In this document: positions 18,148 to 26,554 of the stretch, in pieces
Position numbering within the stretch: position 1 is the first letter of the stretch
Layout: every line of letters begins with the position of its first letter
The notes under the pieces: generated by a model
What the model was told of the DNA's origin: nothing
Databases searched by the model: none
The model's input: only the letters and a program-made list of their open reading frames with translations
IMG/VR virus record: IMGVR_UViG_3300021247_000478
Coordinates: 1-33,612 of that record
DNA from: a virus
Length of the DNA stretch: 33,612 nt
Strand: one strand, 5' to 3'
Translations under genes and position numbers: made by a program

Positions 18148-18551
18148 TAGTCACCACTTCCATACTTGTCGTGTGTGTCTTGTGCTGCTTTCCATGCACC
18201 TAAATCATTCATAGAAGGGATAAGTCCTTCTGAAAGTCTTTGTTTTTGTTCAGAGTATTCTTCTTCTGAAATCCTTGTGAGTCCTGGTACAAATACGCAT
18301 GTGCCATCTCCTTCATCTCCGTAATATTTTGCTGCTTCTTTAAGTTTGGAGATTTGCATAATGTCACCCTTCATGGACTCAATGTTTAAAACTGATCCAT
18401 TACCATCTGTGAACCACTTGCCATTTGCCTTTTTATAAACATATAGGCCCCAGTCATAGTGCTTCTCAATAATCTTTGCACGAGATTCACCAACTTGCCC
18501 CTTCATTTTGGGTAGAGACTTACGCTTTTTCTTTGGATTTTCAAGATTCAT
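18147..18551 (-). CDS. Small conserved pre-portal protein, unknown function
   Basis: A basic N-terminus (MNLENPKKKRKSLPKMKG) is followed by a compact domain with HYDWGLYVYKKANGKWFTDGNG and an acidic, helical C-terminus. The longest frame starts at 18557, but the ATG at 18551 is preferred. A TGGTATACT box ends 7 nt before it, there is no ribosome binding site, and the same promoter 12-mer lies ahead of the leaderless long chaperone gene. With this start the protein is 134 aa. The gene is coupled to portal (TAATG). Small genes just before portal in actinophages are of unknown function; I do not recognise this one. Confidence 0.65.
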   Translation of the reverse strand: MNLENPKKKRKSLPKMKGQVGESRAKIIEKHYDWGLYVYKKANGKWFTDGNGSVLNIESMKGDIMQISKLKEAAKYYGDEGDGTCVFVPGLTRISEEEYSEQKQRLSEGLIPSMNDLGAWKAAQDTHDKYGSGD

Positions 18552-18558
18552 AACCATA

Positions 18559-18567
18559 AGTATACCA
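18559..18567 (-). promoter_or_regulatory. Extended -10 promoter, leaderless head operon start
   Basis: The minus strand reads TGGTATACT, located 7 nt before the ATG at 18551 and just after the stop of the 1263-aa gene. It would start the pre-portal-portal transcript directly at the start codon. Confidence 0.55.
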
Positions 18568-18569
18568 TA

Positions 18570-21500
18570 TTAAACAGCATTTTGGGTTGAACTCTGCCAC
18601 TCAATATCACTATAGAAGTTATATTCGTAATCTTTAAACGATAAAACCTTTGGATTTGTTTCAGATGGGTTGTAATCATCAACAATAACCTTATTGGTTC
18701 CAGCATAGGCCTTATAAATATCTCCTGGATTTGCTCCATAGTATGATGTTGAAGATATAACTAATACCCCCTGCCATTTATATGCTATATCCCAGAAGTC
18801 CCAGTTAAGAGCAAGAAGGCCTGCATACTTAACCTTAAACCATGGTCTAGTTCTAACATTTTGAACTTCCTGCAAATTAGTAGATTTATATGTTGAAATA
18901 AGATTAACTAGCAATGGACCATTTATTCTAATAGATCCAACAAAACCATTAAAGTTTAGCAGGTTAGAAAAAGATATTCCAAGAAATGCCCATTCTTTTG
19001 TTGTTATTACTGGGTCATTAACAATCTTTCCATTTAGGTAAAAAACAATTCCATCTTCTAACTCTCCAGTATTTTCATTTATTGCATATATCTTTGCTCT
19101 TTGTCCACTAGGGCTATCTGAAAGCATAAAGAATTTTATTGTTCCGTTTTTACTTTCAATATCAAATATTTGAGTTGGTGTGTATGGGAAAAAGTTTTGA
19201 TCATATCTAATAGCAATTTGCATTGACATGACCTTATAGTCATTAGACATAGACTTATTAATTGGAATTGCCAGACCCCTATTTTCTAATGGATCAAAAC
19301 TTCCTCTTACTTGGATACCGCTTTTTCTTGTAAGATAAAGATATGGAGAACTTCCTTTATAAATGCTAAAAGGGTTTTCAGTTTTATAATCATAGTAGAT
19401 TCCAGACTTCTTGTAAGGATAAATAGATGTTCCAAACCTGGTTCCAATTTCATTTGCAGAATTATTTAATGCTTGTGATGCCAATTGCAAAGATCTAATT
19501 TCTAGTGGATTTTTTAACATTTGTTTTACGTTAAAATCTAAATGAGTAACAATAGACAAATCATTAAAGTCTATGCCTTCTGGCGGATAAATAATACTAT
19601 TATCAACTACCTCATATTTAGTGTTTAAGAAACTATCGTATATTGGCTTGCCTTCAGTATCTGCATCAACAATGTAGGATCCTGGTTTTACTATGCCATT
19701 TGAATTAGGTCTAACAGAGTATTTAAAAGAATCCGAATTGTTGTTTGCACCCTCTGCTGTATATTGAAAAGATATATAAGATCTAACCAAAGACTTAGAT
19801 GTGTCTAGGCTATATGTTATTGTGGACTTTGTCATAAGATCTGAATAGTCATTATATCCAGTATACAAATGATTATCCAATGCTGCATAATTTTTTTGTA
19901 CTGGAATTTGATACTTAGTCATCAAATCTTGATAATTCCATGCTGTGTACTCTCCAGTTTCTATATAACTTAGTGGCGCTGGGTAATTTATATTAAACTG
20001 TAAGAAATCTAAACCATACTTTCTAATACCCTTTGAGTCCGTAATATATTTAGCAAAATATGTTAATGGTATATTGTCTTCCCAAGAACTTGCAACATCA
20101 ATGTCCAGTGAAAACTTGTTAAAATTAACTGATCCAACTAGTCCATAACTTGGCTTGTGATCATTAAGTTCTGTTGTAACATATGCAGCAACTACACCAC
20201 CAGATAAATAATATTGCCAAAACTCTAAATTGTTTTCTATAAACTGATCTAAACTATTGTAGTAGCCACCCTGGTTTCCAAAGTATGTGTCTCCAGCATC
20301 ATGGGTCCCAGTCTCCAAATACTCATAGACTTCCTGATATTCTTTTGGAGTTCCATTATTTGCAAATAGGCTTTTTATTTTTGTAAAGTTTTTAGCATTA
20401 TCAAAACAAACCTTATAAATCTTTCCAACGAAAGTATTAGATAATTCCTTTGTTCCTCCAACATAAACTCTTAAAGACCCCCTGTTTCCAAGTAGTTCAG
20501 AAACAGGTCCTCCATAGTAATTTGAAAATGTTTCAAAATTTAATCCTGCAGAAAAAACTTCTCCAGCAGCAATTCCCATAGATCTATAAAGCAACTTAGT
20601 GCTTGATCCGTGCTTTAATATATACTCTATATGATTTTCTACTAGGTTAACCGAAATATAATCTTTTGTTATTTGATCTTCTATTCTAAATAGCGTTTGA
20701 TACGCTGACGTAATTTCTGTGTATTTAAATACACCAAAAATAGATGATGCAAAATCATTAATTGGATTTATAGAATCAAAAACTAAATACGACTGAGTAA
20801 GATTCCATTGAGAATTTGGTTTAAATGAAAAAAACTTATCTGATTCATTTTGAGTTGCATAATTATCTATATTAAAGTTTGATAGTGTTTTATTGTTTGA
20901 TACAAAGGTTGGCAGTTTATATTCTGGCAAAGATAAAAAGTTGTTCTTAACAGCAAGATTATCTAAAACACCTTGCGACCACATACCTATATCTGGATAT
21001 AAGTAATTGTTTGTGTAGTTAGCAAAAGGATAGTCAATAAATACAGATGTTCCACTGTATGAACTATTAATGTTTTCTGGAATTTCTACACCTTGACCAT
21101 AAACAAATCTTCGCTTTGCAACAATTGATGGAACCTGATACTGATAAATAGCCACACAGTCAACTTCTATTGGAGATATATCATCATATGCATAAAACCC
21201 TAGCCAGTCATTATCTTTTCCATTTGAGGTTTTGTTTGGAAATGAAAGACTATCTGTAACAAAATTTAAAGAGATAACCTCTTCGCTATTTAGCAAAAGA
21301 CTTGCAGTATTTTTTGACACCTTAATGTGTATAAGCATTGGCCTTGTCCATTCTCCTACAAAGAATGATCCAATATTGTCAGATATCTTTAGTGTTAAAA
21401 ATGGTCCATTTACATAAAGTCCATCTGTGGAGTTAATTGGTCCAAAGATTCTCTTTAAACTTGTTGCGCTTGAATTAATTCTTAGCCACATCTCAACTGT

Positions 21501-22361
21501 ATAATCTTTAAACTTTCCATTATTATTTAAAAATCCTTGTCCAGGAATAATAAGAGATGGAAGGTTATCTTTGTTTGGTGTAAGAATGGTTGTATTTGAT
21601 GCGCCGTAAACCATTGGAATGCCAGAATTTTTTGCACATAGGTAAAACTTATTTAATAAATAATACCCAGAGTTTTCTGCAAAGCCATAAGCCTTTGCCT
21701 CTATACCCTTTGACTGAGGAATATTAATTGTTGAAGGAATTGCAAGTTCTGAAGTTCCTAAAGAGAAAGAGTTAAATTCCTCTGACCACTGCCCCACCGT
21801 TATTCCATTAATCAAAAACTCATACTCTGTATTTGGTGTTGATGACTTTAAATATGTAAACTTTATGACGGGTCTCATTTCAGCAGAGTCATCTGGTATC
21901 TGAAAAGTCTCTGAAACAAAAAACCATTTTTCTGCAATAGAGATATCATAATGTTTTAAATTTTGAATTAATGATCCAGTTGTAACGTCAAAATATTCAT
22001 AGCCTATATCGACACCAGTTAGGTATTGACTATATGCATACAGGTATGCCCCTACGCAAAATGTTTCTTTATCTTTATTAAGTTCTGAAAAATTAAATAT
22101 ATTTGGACCAACAGCAGATGCAGTCTCATAATCACCCGTAGGTTCTGCTCCAACTACTTTAATAACTGAACTATTAATAAAAGGTTCATCCAGTGCGTCA
22201 GTGAAATTAGACCCAGAGCAATTATCAAAAGACCAAGAAGACGAATTTCTTTGTTGCTCTGTAATTAAAGAAATATAATCTGCTGTATCATCAAGAGCCC
22301 ACAAAACTGTTGGGTGCTCAGCGAACACCTTTTCTGCATATAGGTTTGATGGATTAGACAT
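18570..22361 (-). CDS. Large LamG / concanavalin-like virion protein
   Basis: A 1263-aa protein starting MSNPSNLYAEKVFAEHP. Three regions resemble laminin-G/concanavalin-like beta sandwiches: about 280-400 (KDYTVEMWLRI ... MLIHIKVSKN), 530-660 (FGVFKYTEIT ... LRVYVGG ... GKIYKVCFDN) and 1040-1180 (QIAIRYDQNF ... WAFLGISFSN ... GSIRINGPLL). The opening DDTADY-type segment is typical of phage minor tail proteins that carry such domains and bind surface glycans. There is no signal peptide, membrane segment or catalytic motif. It is placed between metabolic genes and the portal rather than with the tail tip, which is unusual. The start has no ribosome binding site; a TGATAAAAT box lies 9 nt upstream. 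Confidence 0.7.
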   Translation of the reverse strand: MSNPSNLYAEKVFAEHPTVLWALDDTADYISLITEQQRNSSSWSFDNCSGSNFTDALDEPFINSSVIKVVGAEPTGDYETASAVGPNIFNFSELNKDKETFCVGAYLYAYSQYLTGVDIGYEYFDVTTGSLIQNLKHYDISIAEKWFFVSETFQIPDDSAEMRPVIKFTYLKSSTPNTEYEFLINGITVGQWSEEFNSFSLGTSELAIPSTINIPQSKGIEAKAYGFAENSGYYLLNKFYLCAKNSGIPMVYGASNTTILTPNKDNLPSLIIPGQGFLNNNGKFKDYTVEMWLRINSSATSLKRIFGPINSTDGLYVNGPFLTLKISDNIGSFFVGEWTRPMLIHIKVSKNTASLLLNSEEVISLNFVTDSLSFPNKTSNGKDNDWLGFYAYDDISPIEVDCVAIYQYQVPSIVAKRRFVYGQGVEIPENINSSYSGTSVFIDYPFANYTNNYLYPDIGMWSQGVLDNLAVKNNFLSLPEYKLPTFVSNNKTLSNFNIDNYATQNESDKFFSFKPNSQWNLTQSYLVFDSINPINDFASSIFGVFKYTEITSAYQTLFRIEDQITKDYISVNLVENHIEYILKHGSSTKLLYRSMGIAAGEVFSAGLNFETFSNYYGGPVSELLGNRGSLRVYVGGTKELSNTFVGKIYKVCFDNAKNFTKIKSLFANNGTPKEYQEVYEYLETGTHDAGDTYFGNQGGYYNSLDQFIENNLEFWQYYLSGGVVAAYVTTELNDHKPSYGLVGSVNFNKFSLDIDVASSWEDNIPLTYFAKYITDSKGIRKYGLDFLQFNINYPAPLSYIETGEYTAWNYQDLMTKYQIPVQKNYAALDNHLYTGYNDYSDLMTKSTITYSLDTSKSLVRSYISFQYTAEGANNNSDSFKYSVRPNSNGIVKPGSYIVDADTEGKPIYDSFLNTKYEVVDNSIIYPPEGIDFNDLSIVTHLDFNVKQMLKNPLEIRSLQLASQALNNSANEIGTRFGTSIYPYKKSGIYYDYKTENPFSIYKGSSPYLYLTRKSGIQVRGSFDPLENRGLAIPINKSMSNDYKVMSMQIAIRYDQNFFPYTPTQIFDIESKNGTIKFFMLSDSPSGQRAKIYAINENTGELEDGIVFYLNGKIVNDPVITTKEWAFLGISFSNLLNFNGFVGSIRINGPLLVNLISTYKSTNLQEVQNVRTRPWFKVKYAGLLALNWDFWDIAYKWQGVLVISSTSYYGANPGDIYKAYAGTNKVIVDDYNPSETNPKVLSFKDYEYNFYSDIEWQSSTQNAV

Positions 22362-22370
22362 TGTAAGTCT

Positions 22371-22379
22371 ATTTTATCA
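22371..22379 (-). promoter_or_regulatory. Weak extended -10 before the LamG gene
   Basis: TGATAAAAT on the minus strand, overlapping the stop of the oxygenase gene and ending 9 nt before the ATG. No ribosome binding site is seen between, so transcription from here would give a 2-3 nt leader. Confidence 0.3.
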
Positions 22380-22907
22380 CACTATGCGTGTAAACCAACG
22401 AGGTGTTGTGTACCTTGTACCTTTACTTATGGCATTTACTCCATGCACAAATCGTGGTTGATCTGGAAAACAAATTAAATCCCCTGGCTCTGGCTTAATA
22501 GAAATGTTATAGTCTGGGAAATGTATTTCTCCACCTTCATAGTTATCGTTTAGATATACTAGGGTTGCTATATCATTTGGTCTAGAAGAGTCATAGTGGT
22601 CATGCATTCCATGCCCTTCTTCAAAACGTGCCAAGTGTGTTTTATGAGGGTTGAATGGCTCAAACTCTCCACCATATGTTTCTTTGACATGATTGTAAAC
22701 TTTTAAAGCATACTCTTGCAGAAGATCTAGAGTTAATCTATCATTTGCTTCAATCTCATGGTATGTATAAACCTTAAATTCTTTTTCATTATTACCATGC
22801 ATGTTAAAACTACTGTCAAATTTTACTGCATGTTGATGTATAAACTCAGCATCTTCTAACTTCATAAAACCTTTTACATGGTGTATTTGTGACACGTAAT
22901 CCTCCAT
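22377..22907 (-). CDS. Prolyl-4-hydroxylase-like 2OG-Fe(II) oxygenase
   Basis: A 176-aa protein starting MEDYVSQIHHVKG; its ATG overlaps the reductase stop (TAATG). It has the P4Hc fold signature: HxD iron ligands at His104-Tyr-Asp106 within GMHDHYD, the strand IATLVYLNDNYEGGEIHFP, PGDLICFP, distal His155 (FVHGV), and Arg165 ten residues later for 2-oxoglutarate. All catalytic residues are present, so an active hydroxylase is expected. It uses 2-oxoglutarate, O2 and Fe(II); the substrate (a protein prolyl residue or other) is unknown. It belongs to a different branch from the three paralogues encoded at 27800-25026. Such oxygenases are common in aquatic phages. Confidence 0.85.
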   Translation of the reverse strand: MEDYVSQIHHVKGFMKLEDAEFIHQHAVKFDSSFNMHGNNEKEFKVYTYHEIEANDRLTLDLLQEYALKVYNHVKETYGGEFEPFNPHKTHLARFEEGHGMHDHYDSSRPNDIATLVYLNDNYEGGEIHFPDYNISIKPEPGDLICFPDQPRFVHGVNAISKGTRYTTPRWFTRIV

Positions 22908-24937
22908 TATTTTACCTTAATCTCGCAGTAGTCTGTTGTGCAATATGCTTCTCCTGATGCTTCTAGATTGTCTACACCATCATAAATAGCACCAAAATCA
23001 ATATGCTTTAACTTTCCTACATAACCATTATACTCCTCTTCGGTAATCTGAGTATATGGTTGTTGTGGATAAACCGTGTTGCCCATAGGTAAGAATGACA
23101 CCGCCTTCAGTTGACCCTCATACATGTGAAGTGCTGGTGCAACATGCTTTGACTCTGTTTCTTTATCAAATGAAAGAGTTACAGAAACACCATTATCTGA
23201 CCAGTACTTTTGAGCAGTTGCTGCTAGAGCAATCTTCTCGAATAAAGTTACATCCTTTTCAGAACGAGGATGTCCTGACTTAACTGGGAAGTATACTACT
23301 TGTGTATTTGCTGATACAACATCCTTTTCAATCTTGTACCCTGCTGCCTTAAACAAGTGAAGCATTGGATCTGTATCGCCAAAACGAATTGCACGAAGGA
23401 AGAAGTTTCCTCCAGGACCCCAGTGAACTCCAGGAGTTGCACCAGAAAGAATTGATACTGATCCTGATGGCTTAACAGTTGTTACACGAATTGATTCACG
23501 AACACATAGCCATTCCGAATAAGAATGATCATATTTACGAATAGTATTATATCCTTCATCCATCCATTCACGAACAATAGGCAAACCCTTTTGATCAGCA
23601 AAAGATGCAATGCCAGTGAGAGAGGTTCCAATACGACGGTTTCTCTGCATGATACCGTTTGTTTGCTGCCAATGTGTTGGAAGTAATGTAACAGTCTTAC
23701 CATAAAGGTAAGCAAACTTCAATGTCTTGAGGAAGTCCTCCTTGGATTCATGTCGATTTAAGTGAACCTCTACAAGAGTACAAAGTTCATACGACTCCAA
23801 TGGCTGCTCCGCACAAGGATTGAAGCCCATAACACGATAGTCTTTTCCATCTGCAGGATCTGCTAGACGACCATAGTTACGAGCAACATCAAGCCAAATA
23901 AACCCTGGCTCTCCATTATTAACAATCAGATCGGTGTACTTTTCATAGTCCATTCCGACTGTTGCAGAAATTGAGTTATTTGACATCCATGCCCATCCTG
24001 GGTTCTCTGGATCAAACGAGTTACGGTCTGGGAAAACCTCTGCATTCTTAAGATTAATGAAGTCTTCATCTCCTGCTGCACCTAAAGCAAGTGTTGCGGA
24101 ACGACGAACATTCCCTGATACCACACATGTACCAATTAGATTAATGATATCTGTAATAGCACGACTATCAAGTGTTTCTCCTGCTCTACCGCCGATTACC
24201 TTGTCAATCTGTGCATGTAGTTGTATGAGTGGTGCTGGACCGCTGGCGACCCCGCCAAAGCCTTTAATTGGTGCTCCTAGAGGACGGATAAGGTCATAAT
24301 TAAACTTCTGAATAGGCTGGTTTTGACGAAGGTAAGAATTTAGTAAAATACGAACTGACTCTACCCAACCTTCACGAGTGTCTGGGATATCAAAAATCGC
24401 TGCTGGCTCAGTAGGGGCATAGATTTGAAAACCTTTATCCTGTCCCACTGTATCAAAGCCAACACCAATACCAAGCATCAAAGCATCCATTACCCAAGCA
24501 AACAAAGCACCTGGATCATTCTTGTCAAGATCCTTTGTTGAAACCATTGCACAGTTCTGCAGTGCTGCGGAGTTGCGCTTCTCCATAGTCATGGCAGTTC
24601 CAAATGTCCACATACCTCTTCCTGGTGGTGTCCACTTTAACTCAAACATTCTTTGAAATGCTTCTTGTGCTGATTTTTGAGCCTTGTAATCATTCCATGG
24701 TAGACGATTTTCTTTAGCATGATTTTTTTGAACTGAGTACATGCCTTCAATTACACGACGACAAACTTCATGCCAACGTTCTTTAGTTCCATCTTCCTTC
24801 ACACGTGAATATGTGCGAATAAAAGTAATTTCTCCAAGAGAGTTTTCTGCTGCATCTTTAAAACCAAATGGATTTGGTGCTGATACAAACTTCTCTACGA
24901 ATTCATCTGTTAATCTAAAACTAAAAAAATCTGACAT
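22907..24937 (-). CDS. nrdJ: Class II (adenosylcobalamin-dependent) ribonucleoside-triphosphate reductase
   Basis: A 676-aa monomeric RTPR-type enzyme that makes deoxyribonucleotides for phage replication. Key residues read directly: thiyl Cys375 in FNPCAEQPLESYELC, with Asn373 and Glu377; redox Cys386, eleven residues later as in the Lactobacillus enzyme; partner Cys129 (AALQNCAMV); a CVVSGNVRRSATL segment; and a C-terminal Cys666/Cys671 pair (AYCTTDYCEI) for re-reduction. It is shorter than the ~740-aa Lactobacillus protein but retains all these residues. The ribosome binding site is GAAAGGACG before ATG. It has its own extended -10 promoter overlapped by a palindrome. Class II enzymes need B12, so the host must make or import cobalamin. 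Confidence 0.95.
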   Translation of the reverse strand: MSDFFSFRLTDEFVEKFVSAPNPFGFKDAAENSLGEITFIRTYSRVKEDGTKERWHEVCRRVIEGMYSVQKNHAKENRLPWNDYKAQKSAQEAFQRMFELKWTPPGRGMWTFGTAMTMEKRNSAALQNCAMVSTKDLDKNDPGALFAWVMDALMLGIGVGFDTVGQDKGFQIYAPTEPAAIFDIPDTREGWVESVRILLNSYLRQNQPIQKFNYDLIRPLGAPIKGFGGVASGPAPLIQLHAQIDKVIGGRAGETLDSRAITDIINLIGTCVVSGNVRRSATLALGAAGDEDFINLKNAEVFPDRNSFDPENPGWAWMSNNSISATVGMDYEKYTDLIVNNGEPGFIWLDVARNYGRLADPADGKDYRVMGFNPCAEQPLESYELCTLVEVHLNRHESKEDFLKTLKFAYLYGKTVTLLPTHWQQTNGIMQRNRRIGTSLTGIASFADQKGLPIVREWMDEGYNTIRKYDHSYSEWLCVRESIRVTTVKPSGSVSILSGATPGVHWGPGGNFFLRAIRFGDTDPMLHLFKAAGYKIEKDVVSANTQVVYFPVKSGHPRSEKDVTLFEKIALAATAQKYWSDNGVSVTLSFDKETESKHVAPALHMYEGQLKAVSFLPMGNTVYPQQPYTQITEEEYNGYVGKLKHIDFGAIYDGVDNLEASGEAYCTTDYCEIKVK

Positions 24938-24970
24938 GTGTTTCGTCCTTTCAAAAACGGAATAGACTTA

Positions 24971-24979
24971 ATTATAGCA
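24971..24979 (-). promoter_or_regulatory. Extended -10 promoter for ribonucleotide reductase
   Basis: The minus strand reads TGCTATAAT in the 88-bp gap before the reductase gene. It is identical to the box before the short tail chaperone. A ~27-nt leader with GAAAGGA follows. Confidence 0.6.
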
Positions 24980-25003
24980 GAGTTTTGTAAAAAGCAAAAC
25001 TCT
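24979..25003 (-). promoter_or_regulatory. 9-bp palindrome overlapping the reductase promoter
   Basis: A perfect inverted repeat, AGAGTTTTG and CAAAACTCT with a 7-nt spacer, abuts the TGCTATAAT box. On the minus strand it is not followed by a T-tract, so it is a poor terminator. It may be an operator covering the -35 region, or a stem ending the upstream message. Confidence 0.4.
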
Positions 25004-25025
25004 CCCCTAAACTACTACTTTATAG

Positions 25026-25688
25026 TTATAAAAACTTAATCCAATTTGGATTATCTTCAATACCAAAACTAACTAATCTGCTAAATGGTACAACATCATA
25101 TGCAATAGTTATTCGTGGTTGTTCTTCATACCAATCATCTCTACCGTGTGAAAAACCATTTGCACATAAAACCATTCGATTGTTTTTATTTATATTGCTA
25201 AATACTTCTTGTTCGTTAATCTTGTAGTAGGTAATAGATGGCTCTGCATCAACACAGTAGTAGCCATGAAAGTCTGGTGCTCCAAAACCACCTAAATGAT
25301 CATGAAAAAACCTATTGTTTTTTAATGGACTGTATTCTTTATTATTTACAGATTTAATATCATAGTTAAACCAAGCACGTACCATATAGTTTTGTTCATC
25401 AAAATCGTATCCATAATGTTTACAGGCAATGCTTGTTAAAGTTTTTAACTCATCGTACATTTCTTTAATGATTGGATCATGGGACTTAAATAAATTATAC
25501 TTTTTATTTAGTTTGGTTGGAGCATTGTTTAATTTATTATATTTTTTAACTAATAAATCTGTCAACAGATTATCTTCTTTTAGGCTATTTGAAAGAATTT
25601 CTTCATGTTTAATATCTAAATATCTTTTTAAATTGTCTAAATCAATTGACAAAAAACTTTCAAAGATTTTAAAATTATCCTTATTCAT
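25026..25688 (-). CDS. 2OG-Fe(II) oxygenase-like protein, paralogue 3
   Basis: A 220-aa protein starting MNKDNFKIFESF, coupled to the glycosyltransferase gene by ATGA overlap. It aligns with the two paralogues at 27800-26536: AWFNYD, FFHDHLGGFGAPDFHGYYCVDAEPSITYYKI, NRMVLCANGFSHG and PRITIAYDVVP. Candidate iron ligands are in His129-Asp-His131 plus distal His181. Arg192 is the likely 2-oxoglutarate anchor. The distal motif is FSH instead of the HPH of its paralogues, and the shared EQHWIPL tail is diverged to NPNWIKFL. It is more AT-rich and more diverged than the other two. The substrate is unknown. Confidence 0.75.
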   Translation of the reverse strand: MNKDNFKIFESFLSIDLDNLKRYLDIKHEEILSNSLKEDNLLTDLLVKKYNKLNNAPTKLNKKYNLFKSHDPIIKEMYDELKTLTSIACKHYGYDFDEQNYMVRAWFNYDIKSVNNKEYSPLKNNRFFHDHLGGFGAPDFHGYYCVDAEPSITYYKINEQEVFSNINKNNRMVLCANGFSHGRDDWYEEQPRITIAYDVVPFSRLVSFGIEDNPNWIKFL

Positions 25689-26554
25689 GATACTGAGTTC
25701 AACTTTTCAATATATCTTCTGCCACCAACTGTATCTAACGAAGAATGTCTGTCATACTCTATATCATTAAAATCAAAAGGTAGCAGGTATAGTTTTTGAG
25801 CATCTATACCAGTTGCAGACAAGAATTTTGATGGATCTAGATAAATAAGTTTTGATGTTTTGTTGTTTATCATGAGATCTAAAACCTCATTATAATTATG
25901 ATTTAATGAAAAAGGGACATAGCCTCTTTCATGAATAGGTAAAGAAATGTTTTTATAATATCCAGATGGCAAAGAGTAAATATCTACATTATGATTTAAT
26001 AAGTACATAGAAATATATTCTTCTTCTCCATAATACTTTAATTGAGTGGGAATTTCAATCTGCTTAACTATATCAAATGATCCAAAGATAAAGTTTCTAT
26101 CAATGTAGGATGTCTGAGTAACCTTTTCTGTTCTTACTTTTTTCTTTTTAATATAAAAATTTTTATCTATTGATAAGTTATAAGCACTACATCCAGAAAT
26201 AACAGAGTTCTTTGGTAGCATATCTATAAGTTCTGTATCCCAGTTTAAAGGCATTTCGACATGTTGTTTTAGAAGCAAAGCATATTGATACTCTTTTTCA
26301 TAGTTTTGCTTTAAACATTTTTTTAAATAGTGTAGTGGACTTATCAATTCATCCCACCAAATAACTTCATAGAACAAGTCTTTGTGGTTTGAAAACTGCT
26401 TAAGTCTTGTTAAATTATTTTGATCACTAACATATATATGTAACCTATTATTTTTAGAACTACTATCTATTAGTTGATTAACAAACTCTAAAAGATTTGG
26501 CTCTTTATATGAATAGATATATACAAAGATATCTTTTATATTAGTGGTATCCAA
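25685..26554 (-). CDS. GT60-like glycosyltransferase (Skp1 GlcNAc-transferase type)
   Basis: A 289-aa protein. Motifs follow the order of GT60 / GlcNAc-transferase proteins: an IFVYIYSYKEPNLLEFV opening (family: SIASYRDPEL), ALLLKQHVEMPLNWDTELIDML (family: LQIDSHMRF..WD..LI), FIFGSFDIVKQI, and YYGEEEYISMYLLNHNVDIYSLP (family: GEEISMALRAYTHGYDLYSP). The family adds GlcNAc to hydroxyproline in Dictyostelium Skp1. The Asp of the IDSH motif is replaced here (LKQH), which could change metal use. The start is TTG at 26554, backed by AAGGAG six bases upstream and overlapping the previous gene by 19 nt; no ATG lies before the conserved first strand. It is sandwiched between oxygenase paralogues. Confidence 0.65.
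   Translation of the reverse strand: MDTTNIKDIFVYIYSYKEPNLLEFVNQLIDSSSKNNRLHIYVSDQNNLTRLKQFSNHKDLFYEVIWWDELISPLHYLKKCLKQNYEKEYQYALLLKQHVEMPLNWDTELIDMLPKNSVISGCSAYNLSIDKNFYIKKKKVRTEKVTQTSYIDRNFIFGSFDIVKQIEIPTQLKYYGEEEYISMYLLNHNVDIYSLPSGYYKNISLPIHERGYVPFSLNHNYNEVLDLMINNKTSKLIYLDPSKFLSATGIDAQKLYLLPFDFNDIEYDRHSSLDTVGGRRYIEKLNSVS

Noticed and set aside
24979-25003. Intrinsic terminator at the palindrome
   Set aside because: No T-run follows the stem on either strand; listed as a possible regulatory repeat instead.
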